Source: Methylohalobius sp964654415 (GTDB lineage Bacteria > Pseudomonadota > Gammaproteobacteria > Methylococcales > Methylothermaceae). Taken from it: a stretch of DNA of 64,000 nt. Numbering within the stretch: the stretch's first letter is position 1; each line of letters opens with the position of its first letter. Of the stretch, positions 55,922 to 64,000 are shown one piece after another. The notes beneath the pieces are model-generated. The model was not told the origin of the DNA. It searched no databases and saw only the letters and a program-made list of their open reading frames with translations. A program made the position numbers and the translations under genes. Location: the NCBI GenBank assembly GCA_964654415.1, contig CAZZIP010000003.1:220970-284969 (forward strand), read 5' to 3'.

Positions 55922-56137
55922 TCAGCACCGCGGGGAGAGGCCTATCCGTCGCTCCGACCAAACTATCCAGCCCAGCCACAGGCCGATGAACACGGCGGCA
56001 AGAAGCCCTTCCCAGGTCACCCCGTGGGCCCAGGCAAAGGCACCTGGGAAATGCAAGCCGATGTAAAACAGGCTGACCAGGCGCAGCAGGTTGACTGCCC
56101 CCAGGATGGGCACGCCGTCTAAAGGAAGCACGGCAAA
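55922..56137 (-). pseudogene. C-terminal fragment of an exosortase-family protein
   Basis: About 72 residues remain: PLDGVPILGAVNLLRLVSLF with the N-x-x-R of the exosortase active site, then FAWAHGVTWEG with its His, and a last membrane helix ending IVWSERR. Exosortases are membrane proteases that process and sort C-terminal tags. The N-terminal helices and catalytic Cys are gone, and the piece begins where a subtilase fragment breaks off. Confidence 0.6.
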
Positions 56138-56555
56138 GCTCCTCCCAGGCTCATATTGATCACCTTGGCCGGGGTGGGGTTGTTCGGAACCCCCGCACGG
56201 GAAGGCCAGCGGCCCAACGGATGGCGTCGTTGATGTCCGAAGTGGCCCCGCCACACTTGCCCAGGACCCTGAGCGCCTGTACCTTGACCTGCCAGTTGAT
56301 GCCGGCGACGTCTAGGCCGTTGTCGATCCTGCCGACGCCGATGGTTCCCGCCACGTGGGTGCCGTGCCAGCTGTTGGGATAGTCGCGGGGCGGCTGGCCA
56401 TCGCCGCATTCATCCTCCTTGATGGCATCGCCGGTATCGGTGGTATCGGCATCGCGGCCGTCGCCGGCGTTGGCCCGGGCGGTGTCGCTGGTAAACAATC
56501 CCCGACTGAAGTCGAAGGCTTTATCGCAGGGCGAGGCGATGCTCATCCCCAACAT
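56137..56555 (-). pseudogene. Broken subtilisin-family (S8) serine protease
   Basis: The remnant holds the middle of an S8 protease: SWHGTHVAGTIG with the catalytic His, VLGKCGGATSDINDAIRWAAG, then after a single-base frameshift near 56195-56205 GVPNNPTPAKVINMSLGG. The Asp region before it and the Ser region after it are missing. At about 56137 the sequence jumps to the exosortase fragment. Confidence 0.8.
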
Positions 56556-56785
56556 TAGGCGTGTTGATGACCGCCCTAGGCAAGACAGAAGTCCTGTCTA
56601 TCCTCCGATACATGCGCCTCGGGAGAAAACGGCTACAGATTCTTTAACTCCCGCTGTTATACCTTAAGATGCCGCCCATTGGACAATCCAATGCACACCG
56701 TTGGATTGGGAATTTGGTCGCACAGCGGCTTGAACGCAAGTATATTATTTTTACCCAAAAAATTGGGTTATTCTCAAGCGCAGTT

Positions 56786-56822
56786 CCTCCCGCGATTTCA
56801 GTCGCGGGTTTCCTTGTGGAGG
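56786..56822 (+). promoter_or_regulatory. Leader hairpin with possible anti-Shine-Dalgarno switch
   Basis: CCCGCGA (56789-56795) and TCGCGGG (56802-56808) form a 7-bp stem upstream of the YkvA gene. CCTCC at 56786-56790, which shares two bases with that stem, is complementary to the ribosome site GGAGG at 56818-56822. The two pairings exclude each other, as in a simple RNA switch. No known riboswitch class was recognised. The remaining bases of the 56571-56826 gap hold no gene I can see. Confidence 0.45.
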
Positions 56823-56826
56823 TTTT

Positions 56827-57243
56827 ATGACTGACCTGGAACTGGATCAGGCGTTTTTTCAACGCAATGGCGACAAACTCAGCGCGCGCCATTTCGACCG
56901 GATCATCGAAAAAGCACGCGCCATCGAAGACAAAGTCAAGGCAGTTCCGGCTTTGCACTGCTTTTGGGAGGATATTCTGTTGGGCCTGGAGCTGATCCGA
57001 GACTACCGCCTGGGACTGTACCGAAACACTCCCACCTGGGTCATAGCCGCCATCGCCTTAGGCTTGCTCTATCTGATCGACCCCTTGGAACTGGTTCCAG
57101 ACATAATTCCTGTTGTCGGCTATCTGGATGATGTGGCGGTGATCGCTCTGATCCTAAAGCTGGTCAAAACCGAACTGGCACAATACGCCGCCTGGAAGCG
57201 ATCCCACGGCGAAGGTATCGCCAGCTCCGTTAGGAATGGCTGA
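56827..57243 (+). CDS. YkvA (DUF1232) family membrane protein
   Basis: A 138-residue protein with the DUF1232 core: YLIDPLELVPDIIPVVGYLDDVAVI (about 79-103), between two hydrophobic segments. Family function is unknown. GGAGG sits 4 bases before the ATG. The ZIP gene follows after 2 bases, so both share the structured leader. Confidence 0.9.
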   Translation: MTDLELDQAFFQRNGDKLSARHFDRIIEKARAIEDKVKAVPALHCFWEDILLGLELIRDYRLGLYRNTPTWVIAAIALGLLYLIDPLELVPDIIPVVGYLDDVAVIALILKLVKTELAQYAAWKRSHGEGIASSVRNG

Positions 57244-57245
57244 AG

Positions 57246-58085
57246 GTGGCCATTTTTGACTTGAATTCTCTCACTTTCCAGTGGTTCGCCGGTCGCAGCC
57301 ACATTCTGCAGGCCTTGCTCGCCTCCTTGTTTACCTGGGGGCTGACTGCAATTGGCGCCTCATTGGTGTTTTTTTGCCAGCACACTAACCAAAAGCTACT
57401 CGACGCCATGTTGGGGTTTTCCGCTGGCGTTATGCTGGCTGCTAGCTATTGGTCGCTGCTTGCGCCAGCGATCGATCTGGCGGAAAGTTATGGGCGATTG
57501 GCCTGGTTTCCGGCGGCGCTCGGATTTGGGCTCGGCGCACTGTCTCTCAAATGGGCCGATAAACTCTTGCCGCATTTTCATCTTGGTACTTTTCTCCAGG
57601 CCGAGCAGTGGAGCGTAGTCACCTGGAAACGAACCATGCTGCTGGTGATCGCCATCACGCTGCACAACATCCCCGAAGGGCTGACGGTCGGCATAGTTTT
57701 TGGCGCGGTCGGTGCCGGGCAGGCAACCGCTAGCTTGGGTGCTGCCGTCGCGTTGGCCATTGGCATCGGCTTGCAGAACTTTCCCGAGGGCGTGGCTGTG
57801 GCGATGCCGCTTCGGCGCTTGGGCTGGCCACGCTGGCGCAGTTTCTGGTACGGTCAGCTCTCCGCTACGGTCGAACCCATCGCCGCCGTCATCGGCGCAA
57901 CCGCTGTGACCGCGTGGTTGCCAATTATGCCTTATGCCTTGGCCTTCGCTGCAGGCGCCATGATCTACGTCGTCCTCGCTGAAATCGTTCCCGAATCCCA
58001 CGAGCGCGGCAACACTGAAGTCGCTACCTTGGGAACCATCTTAGGTTTCATCGTAATGATGATCTTAGACGTCTCCCTGGGCTAG
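57246..58085 (+). CDS. ZIP-family divalent metal transporter
   Basis: A 279-residue inner-membrane protein with eight helices. HNIPEGLTVGIVFG and QNFPEGVAVAMPL are the two metal-binding helices of the ZIP family; the second has Gln in place of the usual His. It imports Zn2+, Fe2+ or Mn2+ in relatives. The start is GTG at 57246, two bases after the YkvA gene, suggesting coupled translation. Confidence 0.9.
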   Translation: MAIFDLNSLTFQWFAGRSHILQALLASLFTWGLTAIGASLVFFCQHTNQKLLDAMLGFSAGVMLAASYWSLLAPAIDLAESYGRLAWFPAALGFGLGALSLKWADKLLPHFHLGTFLQAEQWSVVTWKRTMLLVIAITLHNIPEGLTVGIVFGAVGAGQATASLGAAVALAIGIGLQNFPEGVAVAMPLRRLGWPRWRSFWYGQLSATVEPIAAVIGATAVTAWLPIMPYALAFAAGAMIYVVLAEIVPESHERGNTEVATLGTILGFIVMMILDVSLG

Positions 58086-58159
58086 CCGCAAGCTGTGTTG
58101 CAATTCCAGGGCGTAAATTACACAATAAAATTCAAGCAGCTTGCTAAGAGGAGAAATCC

Positions 58160-59680
<1,521 letters not shown>

Positions 59681-59698
59681 GCCACTTTGGGTGACGCC

Positions 59699-60076
59699 AT
59701 GCCTAAGACCGTCCCCAGGGTGATTGCCACCCCCAAGGCACTGGAGCTGATCGAGACGCTCAAAGCCAAGCATGGTCCGCTGATGTTTCATCAGTCGGGC
59801 GGCTGCTGTGACGGCAGCTCGCCCATGTGCTATCCCCGAGGCGAGTTCCACACCGGCTCTCAGGATGTGCTCCTGGGTGAGATCGGCGGTTGCCCCTTCT
59901 ACATCAGCCGCGACCAGTACGAATACTGGCGACACACTCAGCTCATCATCGACGTAGTCCCGGGACGAGGGGGCATGTTCTCTCTGGAGGGCCCCGAAGG
60001 GTTGCGGTTTCACACCCGCTCGCGGCTGTTCACCGAGGAGGAGTGGAGAAGCCTAGAACAGGCCGGTTTAGTTTAA
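59699..60076 (+). CDS. DUF779 family protein
   Basis: A 125-residue protein, FHQSGGCCDGSSPMCYPRGEF with three clustered Cys (possible metal site) and IGGCPFYIS, as in DUF779 proteins. These are found next to ExaC-type aldehyde dehydrogenases in many proteobacteria, but their role is unknown. ATG 59699 was chosen over an upstream TTG. Confidence 0.92.
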   Translation: MPKTVPRVIATPKALELIETLKAKHGPLMFHQSGGCCDGSSPMCYPRGEFHTGSQDVLLGEIGGCPFYISRDQYEYWRHTQLIIDVVPGRGGMFSLEGPEGLRFHTRSRLFTEEEWRSLEQAGLV

Positions 60077-60085
60077 GATCAGAGC

Positions 60086-60385
60086 CTAAGGAAAGCGCTG
60101 ACGGAGATGCTGGCGCCAGCGCTCTCTTTTCTCCTCCCCCAGGCGTTCGAATTTTTCGATCTGCTCCGGGGTCAATATTTCTTTGAGCCGCTTTCGGGTT
60201 TCCTCGCGCACCGCTCGGATTTTCTCCCGCTGCTCCTTCAGGATCGCTTCCACCTTGGGTTTTTGTTCTTCGGTCAGATCGAGCCGCTCATCCAGTCGCC
60301 CAAACTTCATCCAATCCTTGCCTGACTGAGCGAAAACGGCGAACGAAGCAGTCACCAGCACAACGCAAATCATTCGCTTTGTCAT
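60086..60385 (-). CDS. Spy/CpxP-like periplasmic protein
   Basis: A 99-residue protein with a signal peptide (to about residue 20, AVFAQ) and a charged helical body with two LT-x-x-Q motifs (LDLTEEQKPKV and ILTPEQIEKF), the mark of the Spy/CpxP/ZraP group of periplasmic chaperones and metal-stress proteins. It is separated from the glycosylase gene by 93 bases without a visible gene. Confidence 0.85.
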   Translation of the reverse strand: MTKRMICVVLVTASFAVFAQSGKDWMKFGRLDERLDLTEEQKPKVEAILKEQREKIRAVREETRKRLKEILTPEQIEKFERLGEEKRERWRQHLRQRFP

Positions 60386-60478
60386 CCGATCGTCCAGGGG
60401 ATCCTCCTCAATCGCATTGTTTCGACCATTTTAGGTAACCACCACTTCTGAAAGCAACCGACGCGCATCTGAATTCTG

Positions 60479-61096
60479 TCAATAACAGACCGGCACTGGG
60501 TCCAGATGGCGCCACAGATACCAGGCAGCCACGGTACGGTAAGGGCACCAGCGCTTGGAAAATTCAGCAAGCCGCGGCCTGTCGATCGAGGTTCCAGGGA
60601 AATACAGGCTAGCGACTGCCTTCTGCAGACCGATGTCGGTAGGAGAGAAAATATCCGGCTCTTGCAGATGGAAAATAGCGAACATTGCTATCGTCCACTC
60701 CCCGATCCCTCTGATGCTAAGCAATTCTTGGCGAACTTCGGCATAAGGCCTTCCTTGCCAGTAAGCATCGCTGATCCGGTGCTCCAGGTAATAAGCTGCC
60801 ACGTGATGCAGATAACCGGCCTTAGCGTACGAGATTCCGGCATGTCTCAGGGACGGCAGAGGATAGCTTAAAATCGCCTCAGGCGTGATCCTCCCGATCC
60901 CAGCCTCTAGCCGCTGCCAAATAGCGTCGGCGGCCTTGATGGAAATCTGTTGGCCGACGATGGCACGCACCAGAGTCCCAAAAGAATCCCCGCGTCGGCT
61001 CAAGGCTTCAGGATAGCGTTCGATCAAAGCAGCCATCACCGGATCTTTTCGGCTGAGATAACGCTTAGCCAAAGGCCAGTAACTAGGACTCGTCAT
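60479..61096 (-). CDS. AlkA-type DNA-3-methyladenine glycosylase
   Basis: A 205-residue helix-hairpin-helix glycosylase. FGTLVRAIVGQQISIKAADAIW, the hairpin IRGIGEWTIAMFAIF and FSPTDIGLQKAV with the catalytic Asp are present. It removes alkylated bases from DNA. It lies divergent from valS across 60 bases. Confidence 0.92.
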   Translation of the reverse strand: MTSPSYWPLAKRYLSRKDPVMAALIERYPEALSRRGDSFGTLVRAIVGQQISIKAADAIWQRLEAGIGRITPEAILSYPLPSLRHAGISYAKAGYLHHVAAYYLEHRISDAYWQGRPYAEVRQELLSIRGIGEWTIAMFAIFHLQEPDIFSPTDIGLQKAVASLYFPGTSIDRPRLAEFSKRWCPYRTVAAWYLWRHLDPVPVCY

Positions 61097-61156
61097 AACA
61101 AGCTCAACGAAGTTCGATGGTAAAATTTAGCCACAATCAAAATCGACTGCATCCTT

Positions 61157-63913
61157 ATGGAAAAAACCTACGACCCGCACGCAATCGAACAACGCTGGTA
61201 CAAGATCTGGGAGGAACAAGGGTATTTCGCTCCTTCCGGCAAGGGCAAGCCCTACTGCATCATGATTCCACCGCCGAACGTCACCGGCAGCTTGCACATG
61301 GGCCATGCCTTCCAGGATACGATCATGGATGCTTTGATCCGCTACCACCGGATGCTAGGTGACAATACCCTGTGGCAGCCAGGCACCGACCACGCTGGGA
61401 TCGCCACCCAGATGGTAGTCGAAAGGCTGTTGGAAAAGGAAGGCAAAACCCGCCACGACTTGGGAAGGGAAAAATTCATCGAGCGGATCTGGCAGTGGAA
61501 GGAACAATCGGGTGGTACCATTACCCGTCAACTGCGCCGACTGGGGGCCTCGGTGGACTGGTCGCGGGAACGCTTCACCATGGACGAAGGGCTGTCACGG
61601 GCAGTGCGCGAGGTATTCGTGCGCCTTTACGAGGAGGGCCTGATCTATCGCGGCAAAAGGCTGGTTAACTGGGACCCAGTCTTACGCACAGCAGTCTCCG
61701 ACCTGGAGGTGATCTCTCAAGAGGAAAAAGGCCATCTATGGCACATCCGCTACCCCATCGCCGACGGATCAGGTTGGCTGGTAGTAGCTACCACCCGCCC
61801 TGAAACCATGCTAGGAGACGTGGCGGTTGCTGTCCACCCGAAAGACGAACGCTACCGCCACCTGATCGGTAAGCGCGTAGTGCTGCCTTTGGCAGAACGG
61901 GAAATTCCTATTATTGCTGACGAGTATGTCGATCCCGAATTTGGTACTGGCTGCGTAAAAATTACCCCAGCTCACGACTTCAACGACTATGAGGTGGGCA
62001 AGCGGCATAATTTGCCAATGATCAATATCTTTACTCCTGAGGCCCGCCTCAACGACAGCGTCCCTCCTCGCTACCGTGGCCTAGACCGCTTCGAAGCACG
62101 CAGACAGGTTATCTCCGCCCTGGAACAACAGGGTCTTCTAGAAAAGGTGGAAGACCATCTCCTCAAGGTACCTCGTGGTGATCGTTCCGGAGCGGTAATC
62201 GAACCTTACCTAACCGATCAATGGTTCGTAAAGACCAAACCGCTTGCCGAACCAGCTATCCAAGCGGTTAAGGAAGGCAAAATTCGCTTCATCCCCGAAA
62301 ATTGGACAAAGATCTATTTTCAGTGGCTGGAAAACATCGAAGATTGGTGTATCAGCCGCCAAATTTGGTGGGGACACCGAATTCCAGCTTGGTACGATGA
62401 GGAAGGCAACATCTACGTGGGCCAATCGGAGGCCGAGGTTAGGATCAAATACCGACTGCAGAATCGACCGCTACGTCAGGACGAGGATGTTCTTGACACT
62501 TGGTTTTCCTCGGCATTATGGCCTTTTTCCACCCTCGGCTGGCCGGATGAGACTCAGGACCTCAAAACTTTTTACCCCACGGCCGTCTTGGTGACTGGCT
62601 TCGACATCATTTTCTTCTGGGTCGCGCGGATGGTGATGATGGGCCTCAAGTTCATGGATGAGGTCCCTTTCCGGGAGGTTTATATCCACGGTCTGGTGCG
62701 CGATGCTCATGGTCAGAAAATGTCAAAATCCAAAGGCAACATCTTAGACCCCTTGGATCTGATCGATGGCATCACTCTGGAAAAGCTTATCGAGAAACGC
62801 ACCTTTGGGATGATGCAACCACATATAGCTAAGCAAATCGAGGAACAAACGCGCAAAGAATTCCCGCATGGTATCCCTTCCTATGGCGCCGACGCCCTGC
62901 GCTTTACTTTTGCCGCCCTAGCCACTACCGGACGAGACATCCGCTTTGATCTAGGTCGAATCGAAGGTTACCGTAACTTCTGTAATAAACTCTGGAACGC
63001 TGCCCGCTATGTATTCCTGAACACCCAAGGTCAGGATTTGGGTTTACTGGACAGCGAAGCGGCCCTTACCCCTGTGGACCTTTGGATCCGATCCCGACTT
63101 CAGCGAGCGATCCAAACCACCATCGATGCTATCGAAAACTACCGCTTCGATCTGGCGGCTGCCACTATCTATGAATTCCTATGGGAAGAATACTGCGACT
63201 GGTACCTAGAGTTATCTAAGGTTTCTCTTCAAATCGGTAACGCCATGCAGCAGCGCGCTACCCGGCGCACTCTAATCGAAGTACTCGAAACCTTCCTGCG
63301 TCTGGCCCATCCGGTTATTCCTTTCATCACTGAGGAAATCTGGCAACATGCGGCGCCGATCGCTGGGATTCAAGGGAAAACAATCATGCTGCAGCCTTTT
63401 CCACAACCGCACCTTCAAGCAATCGATCAAGCTGCAGAGAGTGAAATTATCTGGATTAAAGAATTCATCCTTGGATTGCGAAAAATCCGCGGTGAAATGA
63501 ACATTGCTCCTGGCAGATTCCTTCCGGTTTTGCTTCAGCATGGCAGCGATTCCGATCAGCAGCGCGTCATCAATTTCCGACCCTATTTGGAACGTCTGGG
63601 GCGCATCGAATCGATCCACTGGCTAGCACCTGATGAGATTCCACCAGAGGCAGCTATCGCCTTGGTAGGTGAGCTCAAAATTTTGATCCCAATGGCGGGA
63701 TTGATCGACAAACAGGCTGAGCTCCAACGGCTTGAAAAAGAAATCTACCACCTCGAAAAGGAGCTGACACGGATAGAAGCTAAGCTTAACAATCCGAAAT
63801 TCATCGAGCGTGCTCCAGAGGAAGTAGTCGCTAAAGAACAGCAAAAATTAGAGGAGACACGGACCACTTTGCTTCACCTCCAAGCACAGCAGGCTAGAAT
63901 TCAAGCGCTTTAA
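61157..63913 (+). CDS. valS: Valyl-tRNA synthetase
   Basis: A 918-residue class I synthetase. PPPNVTGSLHMGHAF holds the HIGH motif, KMSKSKGN the second signature; an editing domain lies between (TTRPETMLGDVAVAVHP, GTGCVKITPAHDFNDYEVG) and a C-terminal coiled-coil arm closes the protein (ELQRLEKEIYHLEKELTRIE). Length fits a complete protein. In many gammaproteobacteria it follows holC directly; here about 9.3 kb lies between. Confidence 0.98.
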   Translation: MEKTYDPHAIEQRWYKIWEEQGYFAPSGKGKPYCIMIPPPNVTGSLHMGHAFQDTIMDALIRYHRMLGDNTLWQPGTDHAGIATQMVVERLLEKEGKTRHDLGREKFIERIWQWKEQSGGTITRQLRRLGASVDWSRERFTMDEGLSRAVREVFVRLYEEGLIYRGKRLVNWDPVLRTAVSDLEVISQEEKGHLWHIRYPIADGSGWLVVATTRPETMLGDVAVAVHPKDERYRHLIGKRVVLPLAEREIPIIADEYVDPEFGTGCVKITPAHDFNDYEVGKRHNLPMINIFTPEARLNDSVPPRYRGLDRFEARRQVISALEQQGLLEKVEDHLLKVPRGDRSGAVIEPYLTDQWFVKTKPLAEPAIQAVKEGKIRFIPENWTKIYFQWLENIEDWCISRQIWWGHRIPAWYDEEGNIYVGQSEAEVRIKYRLQNRPLRQDEDVLDTWFSSALWPFSTLGWPDETQDLKTFYPTAVLVTGFDIIFFWVARMVMMGLKFMDEVPFREVYIHGLVRDAHGQKMSKSKGNILDPLDLIDGITLEKLIEKRTFGMMQPHIAKQIEEQTRKEFPHGIPSYGADALRFTFAALATTGRDIRFDLGRIEGYRNFCNKLWNAARYVFLNTQGQDLGLLDSEAALTPVDLWIRSRLQRAIQTTIDAIENYRFDLAAATIYEFLWEEYCDWYLELSKVSLQIGNAMQQRATRRTLIEVLETFLRLAHPVIPFITEEIWQHAAPIAGIQGKTIMLQPFPQPHLQAIDQAAESEIIWIKEFILGLRKIRGEMNIAPGRFLPVLLQHGSDSDQQRVINFRPYLERLGRIESIHWLAPDEIPPEAAIALVGELKILIPMAGLIDKQAELQRLEKEIYHLEKELTRIEAKLNNPKFIERAPEEVVAKEQQKLEETRTTLLHLQAQQARIQAL

Positions 63914-63948
63914 AACAGCGAAAGTTTTAAAATCGAAGGACCAAGAAT

Positions 63949-63974
63949 AAAAAAGCCCCCAATAAGGGGGCTTT
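63949..63974. terminator. Terminator-like hairpin downstream of valS
   Basis: AAAGCCCCC / GGGGGCTTT (63952-63960 and 63966-63974) with AATAA loop. On the minus strand six Ts follow, on the plus strand only three, so it may serve a converging gene beyond the window as well as valS. Confidence 0.75.
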
Positions 63975-64000
63975 GAATGGGATAGATGAGACGTTTTATT

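Overview
The window reads as chromosomal DNA from a methanol- or methane-oxidising gammaproteobacterium. The main evidence is a lanthanide-type PQQ methanol dehydrogenase (XoxF), its periplasmic partner XoxJ, a two-subunit NAD-linked formate dehydrogenase and a tungstate-binding protein of the TupA family, set among housekeeping genes in gammaproteobacterial order (pepA-holC, erpA, feoABC, pcnB-folK-panB-panC). The methanotroph reading is inference: no methane monooxygenase gene is present. No rRNA or tRNA gene was recognised.

Layout. Bases 1-5590 are accessory DNA. They hold a 5'-truncated FMN reductase, then a tightly packed metal-export operon: a MerR-family regulator with CueR-like metal ligands behind a mer-type promoter, a membrane-anchored HMA protein, a CcdA-like membrane protein and a P1B-type ATPase with HMA domains at both ends. 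After it come an internally deleted second copy of the same operon, a single CRISPR-repeat-like element and the HD-domain stump of a cas3 gene. Bases 5.7-24.5 kb are mostly core genes (metH, fadD, metA, tyrS, anmK, erpA, phosphohexomutase) with several uncharacterised ones: an acyltransferase/hydrolase fusion, a DUF1616-like membrane protein and a P-loop ATPase joined to metA. Bases 24.6-31.5 kb carry a Clp1/Grc3-type polynucleotide kinase, the Fur-controlled feoABC iron importer and a CHASE-GAF-PAS-GGDEF-EAL protein. Bases 31.5-36.8 kb hold glycolate oxidase glcDEF behind a rhomboid protease and a DUF2232 membrane protein.

Bases 36.9-43.4 kb form the C1-oxidation block (xoxF, fdhA, fdhB). 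Upstream of it is a tightly overlapped minus-strand operon, pcnB-folK-panB-panC-mtnB-mtnD-mtnC, which joins RNA polyadenylation, folate and pantothenate synthesis and methionine salvage. Bases 49.6-51.8 kb hold pepA-holC. In many gammaproteobacteria valS follows directly. Here valS starts only at 61.2 kb, and about 9.3 kb lies between: an SLC13 permease, an alginate-export-type porin, TupA, broken subtilase and exosortase genes, a YkvA-ZIP pair behind a structured leader, an aldehyde dehydrogenase with its DUF779 partner, a Spy-like protein and an AlkA-type glycosylase.

How the parts may work together. XoxF with XoxJ oxidises methanol in the periplasm. Formaldehyde or other aldehydes and formate are then oxidised by cytoplasmic enzymes, ending at the formate dehydrogenase, which may use tungsten; TupA could serve that metal demand. 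The strongest leads for undescribed biology are the metal operon, in which the CPC motif appears in the CcdA-like protein while the ATPase has YPC, its decayed copy fused to CRISPR-Cas debris, the porin-TupA-SLC13 cluster without TupBC, and the acyltransferase/hydrolase-FadD pair.
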